From positions 2,706,773-2,770,772 of the forward strand of contig NC_054083.1 in assembly GCF_017562075.2 (NCBI RefSeq): a DNA stretch of 64,000 nt, written 5' to 3'. The translations under genes and the position numbers were made by a program. The DNA comes from Anopheles merus. Taxonomy: Eukaryota > Arthropoda > Insecta > Diptera > Culicidae. The first letter of the stretch is position 1. Each line of letters begins with the position of its first letter. The notes beneath the pieces were generated by a model. The model saw only the letters and a list, made by a program, of their open reading frames with translations. It made no database searches and had not been told where the DNA came from. Positions 20,654-31,929 of this stretch are shown here, in pieces.

Positions 20654-21780
20654 ACCAGGAGAAATTAGCATCCAGCCTTTATGCTACCAGTGGATCGAAG
20701 GGACTTCTCGCCACCCTCGGTTTGATTTGGGACCCAGCATCTGACACGTTGCAGTTTAAAATCAACACCCCATACGTGATTGGGGCAATCACCAAGAGAA
20801 AGGTGCTATCGTGCATCGCCAGGATCTATGATCCTTTGGGCATCGTCGATCCCGTAAAAGCCATGGCCAAGCAGTTCCTCCAACGCATCTGGACCCTACA
20901 AACGGAGCAGCAACAGCCCTGGGGATGGGATGACGAGTTGCCACATCATCTACAAGGAGAATGGATCAACTTCCACAACCAGTTGATACATTTACAAAAT
21001 CTACACATTCCTCGTGTAGCCATCAGGCCCGATTCGACATCAAGCCAGTTCCATTTTTTCTGCGATGCATCGGAAAAGGGATATGGCGCATGCTGCTACA
21101 TCAGAAGCCGAGATGACAAAGGGAACATCACGATGCAACTGTACGCGTCGAAAACTAAGGTGAGACCGATAAATAGCAAACACTCCATTGCTCGACTGGA
21201 ATTGTGCGCTGCACAATTGGCCAGCTTGCTATATGATCGGGTCAGATTAGCGGTCAAGCTCTCGTCTCCTGCAACTTTCTGGACGGATTCCATGACCGTA
21301 GTTCATTGGTTACGAGCATCGCCAAATTGCTGGAAACCATTCGTCGCCAATCGCGTCTCCCAAGTGCAACACTTGACCCAAGGAAGTGTTTGGCGGCACA
21401 TCCCCGGAGTCGACAATCCAGCGGACTTAGCATCGCGTGGTTGCTTGAGCAAGGACCTTCTAGACAATCCGCTATGGTGGCAGGGTCCTTCCTGGATTTG
21501 TCTACCCGAGGACCAGTGGCCTGAATCACCATTACCATCATCATGTGAAGCAGCAGCAGCAGAGCAGCGAGTCACCACAGTAGCTTGTCCAGTTACAGAA
21601 AAACCACCACATCGCATCTTTACGCTATACTCATCATTCTCCAGGCTTCGAAGGATTGTGGCATATTGGGTGCAATACTTCAACAGGCGCTTCAAGCGTC
21701 GACAGTACGCGGGTATTGGACTTACAAGCACCACCTGGTTCGAGTTCTGGGAAACACCACTCTATCTTTTGAAGATATGA
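20617..21780 (+). CDS. BEL-1 RT connection and RNase H domain (shifted frame)
   Basis: This continues the polyprotein one frame over: IYDPLGIVDPVKAMAKQFLQ (the Pao linker), then the RNase H-like fold with FFCDASEKGYGACCYI, SIARLELCAAQLASLLYD, FWTDSMTVVHWL and DNPADLASRG. It ends SSFSRLRRIVAYWVQYFNRR, then departs from the family at about 21700, where the integrase N-terminus should begin. The stop at 21780 lies beyond the deletion junction. The RNase H motif Asp residues are present. Confidence 0.85.
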   Translation: MGVQRPISTSEVNQEKLASSLYATSGSKGLLATLGLIWDPASDTLQFKINTPYVIGAITKRKVLSCIARIYDPLGIVDPVKAMAKQFLQRIWTLQTEQQQPWGWDDELPHHLQGEWINFHNQLIHLQNLHIPRVAIRPDSTSSQFHFFCDASEKGYGACCYIRSRDDKGNITMQLYASKTKVRPINSKHSIARLELCAAQLASLLYDRVRLAVKLSSPATFWTDSMTVVHWLRASPNCWKPFVANRVSQVQHLTQGSVWRHIPGVDNPADLASRGCLSKDLLDNPLWWQGPSWICLPEDQWPESPLPSSCEAAAAEQRVTTVACPVTEKPPHRIFTLYSSFSRLRRIVAYWVQYFNRRFKRRQYAGIGLTSTTWFEFWETPLYLLKI

Positions 21781-22244
21781 CGACGTTATTGGCTGAGATC
21801 GAGTGTTGCTTGAATTCTCGTCCTCTCACCCCGATGACGGAGGATCCATCTGACGCAACAGCCCTTACCCCAGGCCATTTTTTGGTTGGGTCACATCTGC
21901 AGCAGGTTCCAGACGCCGAAACGACGACCGTTCCTGAAAACAGACTTACTCACTGGCGCCTCATACAACAGCTAAAACGCCACTTTTGGACAAGATGGTC
22001 CAGGGAATACCTTCAACAGCTTCAGCCGCGTTCGAAATGGATAAGCGAAGGACAAGAGATTAAACCAGGTACGTTAGTATTGATCAAAGAGGACAATGTG
22101 CCACCAACGACATGGCCATTGGCACGCGTTACGGAAGTCCATCCAGGAAAAGATGGAAAGATTAGGGTAGCAACGTTGCGCACAAGTACAAAAATGAACA
22201 TCACTAGGCCACTAGTTAGGTTGTGTGTTTTGCCTATCAATTAG
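21725..22244 (+). pseudogene. BEL-1 integrase C-terminus only (core deleted)
   Basis: From about 21728 the frame reads KHHLVRVLGNTTLSFEDM, then CLNSRPLTP, ALTPGHFLVG and the DUF5641-type tail (TWPLARVTEVHPGKDG) to the stop at 22244. The preceding HHCC zinc-binding part and the DDE core, normally more than 1 kb, are missing: sequence passes directly from the RNase H tail to this C-terminus. The element could not integrate itself. The junction lies within roughly 21700-21730. Confidence 0.85.
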
Positions 22245-22280
22245 AAATTATTAAAATTGTTCAATTTTAAGGTGGCAGAA

Positions 22281-22757
22281 TGTTGGATTTTGAGATAGGC
22301 AGAACACACCCGCGAGTTAGGCAAAGAATTAACAACGCCTATGCATAGGCAACACGCATTACATGTATTTTCCCATTAGACAGAATTCCCATTTAGACCA
22401 GTTCAATCCCAAAGAATCCAGTTGGAATATAGCCAACTTAACAGGATTTAAACAGGAAAATGTATGTATCGCTAACGGAGCACGTCGGCTCCTGATAAGA
22501 ACCCCCCAGAAATCACCAATAAATCAAGTTAGAATTCCAGTATTAATTACTAAGTTCTCTCTTCAACTTTTTGATGAGCATTGCTCTTTTAGAGAAATTC
22601 GATTTTCTATAAGAGTGGCAAGACCGCGGTAGGAAATTCCGTAGTTAGTGAAGCGGAGTTTTCCTTCGAGGCGCCAGCCTTTTTAAAGGCTTTTGCTCGG
22701 GAGTTCTGCTCCCACGAAATACAGTCCACACGACGGAGTAGGCCGTAGCAACCTACA
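22281..22757 (+). repeat. BEL-1 3' LTR
   Basis: 477 bp, preceded by the purine-rich aaggtggcagaa (likely polypurine tract) and followed by the target duplication ATCGT. Three differences from the 5' LTR. Confidence 0.95.
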
Positions 22758-24750
22758 ATCGTGTTAAGAATTATAGTGTCTTTGATTTGATAAATTTATA
22801 CAGTTAAGACACGTGAAAGTTTATATCGATAATATTTTCATAAGGAACGGTGTAAAAAAGCCGCAATGCTAAGATCAATATAATCCATCGATATTTTTCG
22901 ATGTTCGAAGTTTCTGAACATTTGAAATAGTTTCCGAACCCGTTATTAAAAAAATATATGAAAAACTTTTTCTAAGTATATTTTGAGTTGCTGAATCTAA
23001 CTCTCGAAGATCGTTTTGGATACGATGAATAGTTTCAAAGATATTCATAAAAAATCTGCTTTCTTCTTACACACATATTTGAAATGTTCAGCAGTAAGCG
23101 GGTTTTCCTTGCGCGGATACTTACGCCTGTGATGCTACACAAAAATCATACGTTGTTAGTAAATAGTTTGACTGTTTGACCGGCTGGTTCTAAACATTTA
23201 TTCTATCACAAACACTGGATCAAGACCCGGCAGTAAGTACCCTTTAATCCATATACAAAAATAACTCTCCATCAGTTCACAGGAAAACAGACAGCAAAGA
23301 GGATTCCACAAAGCACAAGCGGGCTCAGCCTTAACCCGCCCACCCCAATTGCCCCCCAAGGCAAACACGAAAAAAAGGCACGCCTCAAAATCAAACTGCG
23401 CAGTGTCTTTGCGTGTGTTGTTTTACTTTTTTCCCATTCGAAGCCCGAACCAACTTCGGCTTTTTACACGAAGAAAGGTTCGAGCCATCGCTTCCGCTCA
23501 ATGTCGAGCAAGGGTTCGAGCGATAAGCTCCCTCGAACCCATCTCGAACCTTATTTCCTTCGAGCGACTTCGGATTTGTCTGTTGGGTCGTTCATCATTT
23601 TTTTCGTTCTTTCGCTTGAGCCACTCGATTTCGTTCTTCGCTGATTTTGGCAGCGCACGAGCGGGTTTCGGTTTCAACTTCCAACAACAACAACCACACG
23701 AGGGAGCTCGTGGATACTCACGAAGGAAAAATCACTCAAATTAGAGCGAGAGACAGATAGAAAAAGCCAAAGGTCAATATAAATTCTTCGGCTTTTGACC
23801 GTTGGGTTATTTCCTTCGAGCGACTTCGGATTTGTCTGTTGGGTCCACTCAACGTCGAGCAAGGGTTCGAGCGATAGCCTCCCAAGTAGCAGAGCCGAAG
23901 TTGTTCAAAGATTTTTCTGTGTGCCAAAGCGAGATGCCCTGTCTTCTCTCTCTCTCTAGATTTTGGACGGCAAACCGCCGCGCGTGTAGAGGTGTGTGCG
24001 TGTGACGAAAAATGATGGATGAAAAACGCGAGGAGCGCGGTCTGAAGTATTTCGTTGGTCACCCACACATGCATCTACCAGCGGATTGCGCTACACCGAG
24101 TCTACCCATCTTTCTCGATCAACCATGATTTTTTCTGCTATCGCACTCATCCGGGTGTTAGGCATCCTCAGTCTGTCCAGACCTTTCGTTGTGGAAGGAT
24201 GTGCGGGAGTGATGTGCGATTTCGGCGAATTGCGGCGATTTTGCGGACTGGGCTGTGTCTACACGTACAGTCCAAAACAGCAGAAGTCATACAAAATCAT
24301 GAAAAAGTCTGCGCCTTCACGTTCCGGCTACTCCGTCGGGTAAACCCTTTACCTAGCCAATCCGAATAGATGTGTTCGTTAAACATGTGTGCGTATCAGG
24401 TAGCAGCATTTGTACTGCTTACCTGCCGTATGCCGCTATGATACCGAGCGAGACGCAGAGACAACGCGTCTAGAGGACATGTGTAGCCGTGAGGAAAGTT
24501 TTCTGTGTCTCTTTTGCCTTGTCCTTGCCTTTAGATCCTGATGGGTGAAGCATGCATACCTTTCTGGTACGTTCGTGGTATAAGCCATGTTCCCAGCCAA
24601 CAATTGCCGAAGGCGCTCCGTGTGAAAAATTTTTACTTCAAGATTTCCTTAAGTTTTTACACTAGCAGCAGCTAAAGTAAAAACTTTCAGCACGGCACAA
24701 ACCGCCATTCACGCACACATTCAAATGCTTGGATTGCTGGTCCTGCCCAC
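22758..24750. other. Spacer with an internal permuted repeat, no gene recognised
   Basis: No conserved domain. Two motifs recur in swapped order: cgagcaagggttcgagcgat at about 23507 and 23853, and ccttcgagcgacttcggatt at about 23566 and 23812. They lie among many TTCGAG/CGAACC words between about 23440 and 23890. This resembles a damaged tandem or LTR region. The open frames are short. Confidence 0.45.
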
Positions 24751-25450
24751 GCATACTGTTACGAGTAACCGTGCCGACAAACCGCGTGTCCTTTATTATG
24801 GCATGCGGAATGTAAACAAGCTAAAATGACAGGAGATAGGTTTAGACGTTTAGATAGGGTGACAAGATCGATCTTCGAATTTCGAACATCTAAGAAAGGG
24901 CAACGTTCGCTGCGTAACGCGATGGCGCAACGGCCATCGCGGGAAAAAAAGGGATAAATACACCGTGCGCAGAACAAACGGTCTCTTTAAAGAATAAACG
25001 GTCGAGTGAGAATAGTGAAGCCTGCTGGTGACCGATAAAACGGTCCACTCGAAACAGAGAAAGAAGTCGACTTGCGTTCGTTCTATAAGCCGAATTCGCT
25101 ATAAGCTATAAGAAGAATACGTTCGTTCTATAAGCCCGAACGCGAATCTATTCGCACACGAATTCGAACGCGTTGATACTATAATCTTTCTCTCGACCAA
25201 TCGCGTGACGTCACGTCTCGCCGCCACGTGTAATGTAAGAGGAATGCGATCTCTAACGTCCGGCGAGAGAGTGATCAAAGGATCAAGCAACGGGAGATCA
25301 TTCTTTTTCGTTCGAAGGCCATCGGGTCGTGAAGACGTGTTCGCGAGTGATATCTATACTTTCGTGATTAATCGCACAATTTAGTAAAAGAAAATACCTA
25401 ATTCGTGAGGAAATATTCGTGTCGCGGCTTCTTGCAAAAACACCTGCAGA

Positions 25451-27528
25451 ATGTCCCGTACGCCGATCTTTCATCAAGGAGAGCCTCTATTCGAAGGGCT
25501 GGAGCCGCTTCCCCCCTCTGTTAGAAGGCCAAGCAGTACTGGCAGATCCAGCAGAACCAGTGCAGATCGGTTGGTCAACTCTACTTGCAGGCCTGCGGAC
25601 ACTGGACGGGCGTCATCGAGACCATCGTCGAGGGCATCATCAAAACCGCAAACGACACCCTGAACGAGTTGGTGAGGAGAGCCCGCGAAGCTAAACGTGA
25701 GCTAGCGGCAATCGAACGCGAGATAGCAGACGTTGTTGTAGAATCAACGTCTTCGATTGCTGAAAAGGAGCAGGAAATAGAGGAGTGGCTGCATAATACG
25801 GATCGTGTAGGAGAGCTGGACCAACGGCCACTGGAATTTAATATTCCCGCCACCGCTACTGGGCCGATGCGTTCGGATAACCATCTCCTACCTCCCTACG
25901 CCGTCGAAGTGCCACCTGTGACATGTAGAAAACCGAACGTGCAATCTACAGCGATTGAAGAGGAACTTCATCGGATCAATAAGCAGTACGAACAACAGCT
26001 GCTTGAAGAGAGACTGCTCGCGATCGAACGGTGTGAACGATGTCGTATGGCGGAGAAAAAACGCATACTGGAAGAATCATACCGTCCTTCTACAAGCCCA
26101 ATCGCGATACCTAATGAAAGGCTAGCTAACCAGTACAGACCAGCCGTTAGATTTGTGCCAGTGATACCAGAAAGGACAACACCACACCCCACAGCGCAAA
26201 GTTACTCTGCAAACTTTCCGTTATTTAACCAGAGTCAAGTGTCAGCGCGAAAATGTACGAGTCGTGAATTGCCTGTCTTCAGTGGTGACCCTAAGGAATG
26301 GATGGCGTTCATTTCGAACTATGAACACTCTGCGGCGATATGCGGCTACACAAACGATGAAAATATGCTGCGGCTGCAGGCGTCTTTGAAGGGAAAGGCT
26401 CGTCAAGCAGTTGCTAGTTGTCTGCTATATCCCGATAGTATCCCTGAAGCGATCGAGATTTTGAAGGAGTGCTACGGCCGTCCAGAACTAGTGGTGAACA
26501 CGCTGATGGCCAATATTCGCCGCATGCCGCCCCCGAAGGAAGACCGGTTTGACGCTTTAGTGGATTATGGTGTCGCTGTGAGGAACTTCTGTGCATCGAT
26601 AACGGGATCTGGACTGCACAGCTATTTCGATGGTGGACCCCTGCTGAAGGAGCTGGTGGACAAGCTGCCGCCGTATATAAGGCTGAACTGGTACTATTAC
26701 CAGAACCGCTGTACACATACCACGCTGGCAGTTTTCAACAAGTGGGTGAAGGAGCTTGTACGCGCAGCCAGTCGAGGTGTAAAGCATACCAGCGGTCGTA
26801 GGGAGGTGAAACATGACAATAATATCCGTCAGTACGACCGTAAGTACGCTTATCAGTGCATTCATTCCACAGGTCAGACAGCAGTAACAACATCACAACC
26901 AGTTACAACTGAGGGCAACAAGTGGCGTTGCTCTGTGTGTGGGGATGGATGTCCTAACGTGTTCAACTGCAGCAGGTTCTTAGGCATGAATGTGAGTTCG
27001 CGTTGGACAACTATAAAGCGTGCGTCACTGTGTAGAACGTGCCTCCGCAAACACCCAGGAGCATGCTCAGTAACTACGTTGTGCGGAGTAAATGGGTGCG
27101 AACGCCGTCATCATCAGTTGTTACACTCGTCCGGTAGCAACCAAATATCATCACACATCCCGCCAGAATTGAGTCGAGTCAACACCAGCTGTAACGTGCA
27201 CTCTGCTACTTCCGGAGGAGTTATGTTCAAGTATGTGCCGGTTACGTTATATGGGAATGGGAGGAAGGTTGATACTATCGCTATTTTAGATGACGGATCG
27301 TCGGCAACGTTTATGGAGCATGACTTGTTGAAACAGCTAGGCATCAGTGGCAAGCATCGTACATTGTGCATATCGTGGACCGGTAACCAAAGCAGGGTTG
27401 AAGACGAGTCCGTAGAATTATCTGTTAAGATATTTGGCGTTGGGTCATCTATCGTATATGACATGAACACGGTCCATACAATTCGTAACCTTGGCTTATG
27501 TGATCAATCAGTAGAACCGACGCAATAA
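25451..27528 (+). pseudogene. BEL-2 gag and protease
   Basis: A likely start ATG is at 25451 (MSRTPIFHQGEPLF). The frame shifts between about 25530 and 25690 into the long frame that runs to 27528. Features: a charged coiled-coil-like N-terminus (REAKRELAAIEREIADVVVE), the gag core ELPVFSGDPKEWMAFISNYE, knuckle-type CRTCLRKHPGAC and CERRHHQLLH, and a protease motif AILDDGSSATFMEHD. The frame stops with TAA at 27526-27528, but homology continues in the same frame beyond it, so this is a nonsense mutation. Same subgroup as BEL-4 by the gag core. Confidence 0.85.
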
Positions 27529-28600
27529 GCGACTCACTACAGCCATTTGAGAGGTCTTCCACTACCATTATATCAAAATGCCACTGCGAAGGTCCTAATT
27601 GGCATTGATAATTGCTTCTTGAGCCAAACCCTTAAAACGGTCGAAAGAGGGGCAAACGAGCCGTCAGCATCAAAAACCCGACTTGGATGGGTAGTTTACA
27701 GGCCATGTTCAAGTGGCGCATCAGATTGTAACCGGTACGACGGAAATACATTTATGAACGTCCATATCTGCCCGTGCTATAAAAAAAAGACGACGAGATG
27801 GATCTGGCTCTAAAAGAATACTTCTCTTTAGAATCGCTAGGAGTATATCGACCAATGAAACAATTGCGCTCTGATGACGAAGAACATGCGCTTAAAATTC
27901 TTTCTTCGAATGTTCGGTTGGTAGATGGGCATTTCGAAGCGAGCCTTCCATGGAAGTACGACACAATAAAACTTCCTGATAATAAAGCGATGGCTTTGAG
28001 GCGTCACGAATGTCTGGAGAGAAAACTGCGCCGTAATCCAGAACTGAATAAAGCCATGCACTCCAAAATTGCAGAGTACGAGCAAAAAGGGTACATCAGA
28101 AAGCTTTCACCGATAGAACAAAGCAGCAAAAAGCCAAATGACTGGTTCCTACCGATTTTTCCTGCCACAAACCCGAACAAACCTGGCAAGATACGAGTAT
28201 TTGATGCAGCTGCAAAGGTGAATGGGGTCAGCCTAAATTAGTTTTTACTGACCGGACTGGATCAACTTGTAGGACTGCTCACGGTCCTTTATAATTGTCG
28301 GGAATATAAGGTAGCAGTAACCGGTGACTTTAGAGAAATGTTTTTTTCAAGTGCGGATGAACCCGCGAGACCAACGAAGTCAGATGTTTCTCTGGAATGA
28401 TGGAAAAATTGGAAGCACTCCTCAACAATATGTGCTACAGGTTATGACGTTTGGTGCAGCATGTTCTCCAAGCACCGCGCACTATGTAAAAAATCTGAAC
28501 GCAGAAAGATTTGAAGAACAATATCAAAGGGCTGTCGAATGCATCAAATATGAGCACTACAGCACACAGCATGTCATCAATGCTCTCTAGTATAGAAACT
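27529..28600 (+). pseudogene. BEL-2 protease C-terminus and RT fragments
   Basis: Collinear pieces in three frames: a DUF1758-like block (VLIGIDNCFLSQ and TRLGWVVYRP), the RT N-terminus (KAMALRRHECLERKLRRNPE, KIRVFDAAAKVNGVSLN), then GDFREMF and MTFGAACSPSTAHYV. Breaks occur at an A8 run (27781-27788), an in-frame TAG near 28239, a T7 run (about 28339-28345) and near 28590. The YVDD box cannot be recognised; the corresponding stretch is scrambled (HYSTQHVINAL). Confidence 0.75.
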
Positions 28601-28657
28601 GAAGATGAAGGTATCCAATTAGCACAGGAACCGGGTTGAGCCTGGAGCAGAAGCATC

Positions 28658-28762
28658 TGCGATGTAAATCTTGTTTTTGCTATGTTTTTTTTAATTGAAC
28701 TGTTACATCTTAATTAGGCCATACGGCCCGTTAAAGATGAAATAAATAATAATAATAATAAT
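28658..28762 (+). mobile_element. 5'-truncated tail of the CR1/jockey-like element
   Basis: About 105 bp nearly identical to 10915-11025: gatgtaaatcttgtttttgc, the ggccatacggcccgttaaag block and a (TAA)n tail. It interrupts BEL-2 RT. ATCTG occurs on both sides (28655-28659 and 28761-28765), consistent with a short target duplication. This defines the 3' end of the family. Confidence 0.85.
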
Positions 28763-28956
28763 CTGTCGAAGTTGAACTTGCGACTGAGAAAGTACTCGGC
28801 ATGTGGTGGAACACGGAGACGCATGTGTTTACGTTCAAAATCTCTCCACGATATGAGCCGCATACATTACTACAGGGACGAGTACCTACAAAGAGAGAGA
28901 TTTTGAAAATACTCATGTCTATATATGATCCTCTGGGACTAATTGGTCACCTTCTC

Positions 28957-28972
28957 ATGTGTGTGTGTGTGT

Positions 28973-29038
<66 letters not shown>
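28957..29038 (+). repeat. (TG)n microsatellite
   Basis: About 40 TG units with one TA interruption, beginning exactly where BEL-2 homology ends. Confidence 0.95.
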
Positions 29039-29041
<3 letters not shown>

Positions 29042-29410
29042 TGCGTGGGTTTGTGTCTGAAAAACGTAGCTTGCCATGATGTCATATTGCGTTGAAAGTA
29101 TTCTGATAATGTGTGTTATCATGTGAAACAGCGTGCGTTCACACTTGGATAAAAGCTAAATTTTGCATCGATAGCAGCAAATGTTCTTCGGACAAGAACG
29201 CAGGTGTGCTGTTTCATGAATGTGATTGCGACAGCGGTGCGAAATGGAAACGCGCACAATAGCAATGAACTCGGCATTCCCTCACAGGTGTTTCGCCAGT
29301 GCACGCCATTGAAAGGCCTGTGTGCATCTCTGCGTTGAACGTTGTGTGCGCATGGGAAATTTTGTGTGTGCATTGAGCAAGCGCGCAGGTGTTCTTTTCA
29401 ATGGGCGTTA
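29039..29410. other. No gene recognised
   Basis: TG-rich tail followed by unique sequence with short open frames only. Confidence 0.5.
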
Positions 29411-29655
29411 CAGGGTTTCCCACGATTTATTGGTCAGTTCCCATGATTTTTTGGTGCGTTCCCACGATTTTTTGGTCGTATCCCATAGATTTTTGGTTCG
29501 TTCCCATAATTTATTGGTATTTTCCGATTGGATATCAATACAATTGGACCAAAAAATTCTGGGAAACGACCAAAAAATCGTGGGAACGCATCAACAAAAT
29601 ATGGGAACCCACCAAAAATTGATGGGAACCGACCAATAAATCGTGGGAAACCCTG
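29411..29655. mobile_element. Palindromic MITE family P, copy 2 (TA target site)
   Basis: 245 bp, starting CAGGGTTTCCCACGATTTAT and ending with the inverse, flanked by TA (29409-29410, 29656-29657). Each arm is built from about five ~22-bp units (ttcccacgattttttggtc-like) repeated in tandem, so the whole element is a near-perfect long hairpin. It is the longer sister of 14592-14738. Non-coding, despite open frames that cross it. Confidence 0.85.
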
Positions 29656-29874
29656 TATGTTTCATGAGCGCGGCAGTATTCTGTTCTGGTTTTGAATGGG
29701 TAGATGCTCACTCGCTTACTCATTGATAGTTTTTATCCATACGATTTTTTGCTGCTCGACAACGATGTGATTCATCGCGTATAAAAGCAGAACGCAGGCA
29801 GTGCACGGCATCAGTCGTGTTCAAGTTTTTAACCAGTGTGTTCTTGACGGTCTAAGCAAGCAATTTTTATTACA

Positions 29875-30450
29875 ATGGGTCACGGTAAACATTGTACCGA
29901 TTATCAGCGCCATATCATTAAGCGAATGGCGGCTGCTGGCATTAAGCGCAGCACGATCGAGTTCGTGATGGAACGATCGTGCACTTTTGTGGCGAACGCG
30001 CTTCGGACAACCGAAACGCGCAAGTCACCCGGACGTCCTCGGAAGACCACGGCGGAGGAAGACCGTAAGATTGTAAACATATCGAAGAAACATCCGTTTA
30101 GCTCGGCACCAGAGATCCGAGGCAGACTGAAATTGGCGGTGACGCCGAGAACAGTTCAGCGAAGATTGGTCAGTGCCGGGCTACTCGCGCGAGTGCCAGT
30201 CAAAGTGCCCAATTTAACACCTGCGCATAAAAACGCACGGGTGCTATTTGCAATTGAGCACATGTTCTTCGATGAAGCGGATTGGCGCAGGGTTTTGTGG
30301 TCAGACGAGTCGAAATTCAATCGATAGGGGTCGGACGGACGCAGGTTGGTTCGGCGCCCTGTTAATTGTGCTCTTGATCCGAAGTACTGCTTCAAAACTT
30401 TCAAGCATGGCGGTGGTAGTCTCATGGTGTGCAAAAAAACGGGATTAGCT
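29875..30450 (+). pseudogene. Tc1-like transposase, 3'-truncated
   Basis: The ATG at 29875 opens 150 codons with a helix-turn-helix N-terminus (GHGKHCTDYQRHIIKRMAAA), the GRPRKTT AT-hook-like linker, a second HTH (APEIRGRL, TPRTVQRRL) and the first catalytic Asp in VLWSDESKFN. A frameshift near 30327 leads into the continuing HGGGSLMV block in another frame. Homology stops at about 30450, before the second Asp and the Glu, where the gypsy relic begins. Tc1 transposases are normally ~340 aa, so less than 60% is left. No TIR was identified upstream. Confidence 0.85.
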
Positions 30451-30660
30451 GGTGAAATTTTTTTTTGGGTAAGTGGTGGCGGAAAATAGCAGCGTTATAG
30501 TAGGTGATATTAAATTATAGTGAATAATACTACACATAAGTTCTTTTTAATCTTTTGTTAATTCGTTTTAAATATAATTAAAAAAAAATACATAAATAGT
30601 TAAGATAGTTTGTACGATCTTTCTCTTTGTAATTTATTCCCAAATCCTTCATTTTAATTC

Positions 30661-31901
30661 GTGCGTAAGGTGATGAACAATAGGGTGTTAGCACTTAGAA
30701 ATAGAGCAATTCAAATTAATACAGGTAGCTTAACTAATATTTGTGCATTCCAACCTACATACAACTTAAACTCCACAACTGTTAGCGAATCCTGTATGAA
30801 TCAGGAATATAGTTATAAAGAACGCCTCCAGATCCTCAAAGCAGAGCTTCTTAACCAAAGTGTCGAAATCGAGAGAGCGTTAAACGGTACAATTTCAAGT
30901 GTGGCTTATGAATTTCCGATAGAGAAATCAATGCTTTACATTCCGGAATATCACGGAACAGCAAAAGATCTGGACGGTTTTCTATATCAAATAGAGTATT
31001 TTGCGAAACAAATTCCTGAAGGGGAATCAGAAGAAGACCTTATACGAACGGTAATGTTCAAATTGAAGGGAGAGGCTGCGGGTTCTTTTAATCGAATTTT
31101 GGATGATTCGTGGAATAGTGTTGAAATGAATCTGATAAAAGTGTTTCGAGAAAAGTTTAACTTGGAAGCCATTTTCCAGCAAGTCGAGACGCTGCAACAA
31201 GAGGTCAATGAACCTTTTTACAAAGAACAATATAGACAAAGAATACAAAGAATACATACAAAGAAAGAGTGATGAAACTTAAAGAACATATTATTAATAA
31301 CGATAGAGCAAATACGGAAGATTTATACGCACTTAAAAACTTAAAAATACATTTCTTGGCTGGTTTAAAGAACCCGGAATTAAAAACTCTTGCGAGAACC
31401 AATAAGCATCTCAGTTTTAATGAACTTTTGGAATGTCTCCAGGAAGAGGTAGTGCAAATTGAACATATCCGAAAGATCGAGGAAAGATTAAATCGCACGC
31501 AATTTTTCGAAACTTACAGCAATGAGAGTTCCATGAACCCGTACCAAAACTGCTATAATTACACCTATCCAAATAACCAAACTGCTCCTAACGTAGATTG
31601 TAGCACTGATAGTAGAAAACGCTGCGATAATGGTAACAGTAGCTTAAACCATTCACATATTAATAATTTTGGGATACCCCAACACAACAGTACAGCATAT
31701 AATACTAATCCTCCTAAATTTAATAATAATTATTCACGTCCGAGAAGATACTTTACACCATATAGAAACAATAACACACAAAACACAATACCTCAAAATA
31801 ATTTTACACAAGGGCCTTCTCAAAACAACCTCTACACTAACTCTAACAGCTCACACAATCACCAACAATCCGATAATCCGACTGTGAATCAAAAAAACTA
31901 A
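30661..31901 (+). pseudogene. Gypsy gag-like protein
   Basis: Two frames overlapping near 31270 form one gag-like product. The first has the retrotransposon gag helix pattern (YHGTAKDLDGFLYQIEYFA, then FREKFNLEA). The second contains NLKIHFLAGLKNPELKTLAR and a long Asn/Tyr/Pro-rich low-complexity tail without CCHC knuckles. The lack of knuckles is also seen in some insect gypsy lineages. A one-base shift separates them. First ATG choice uncertain (about 30673). Confidence 0.65.
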
Positions 31902-31929
31902 AACAAGGAGCACTAGTAATATTAATAAA

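Larger units (their letters stand above)
16581..22757 (+). mobile_element. BEL-1: complete BEL/Pao retrotransposon with TSD ATCGT
   Basis: Two 477-bp LTRs (16581-17057 and 22281-22757) start TGTTGGATTT and end AACCTACA. They differ at only three sites (16727, 16774, 16972). The 5-bp duplication ATCGT flanks the element. Inside are a primer-binding site, a repetitive leader, gag-protease-RT, RNase H and an integrase remnant. It is structurally complete and young but has an integrase-core deletion and frameshifts, so recent movement would need enzymes in trans unless the damage came later. Confidence 0.95.
24757..28955 (+). mobile_element. BEL-2: decayed BEL/Pao element, 3' part missing
   Basis: Gag-protease (25451-27528), RT fragments (27529-28600) and a Pao linker (28763-28955) are collinear. 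A non-LTR tail is inserted at 28658. The element stops at the TG microsatellite, so RNase H, integrase and the 3' LTR are absent. A candidate 5' LTR starts TGTTACGAGTAACC at about 24757, with TATA-like ggataaata (about 24951) and AATAAA-like agaataaac (about 24990). Its right edge may be near 25022, before tggtgaccgataaaacgg, a possible primer-binding site. The LTR edges are uncertain. Confidence 0.75.

Noticed and set aside
24757..25022. BEL-2 5' LTR as a firm call
   Set aside because: TG start, TATA-like and poly-A-like words fit, but there is no second LTR and the right end lacks a canonical CA.
29322..29723. Open frames with FLVRSHDFLV-type repeats
   Set aside because: Translation of the palindromic MITE arms.
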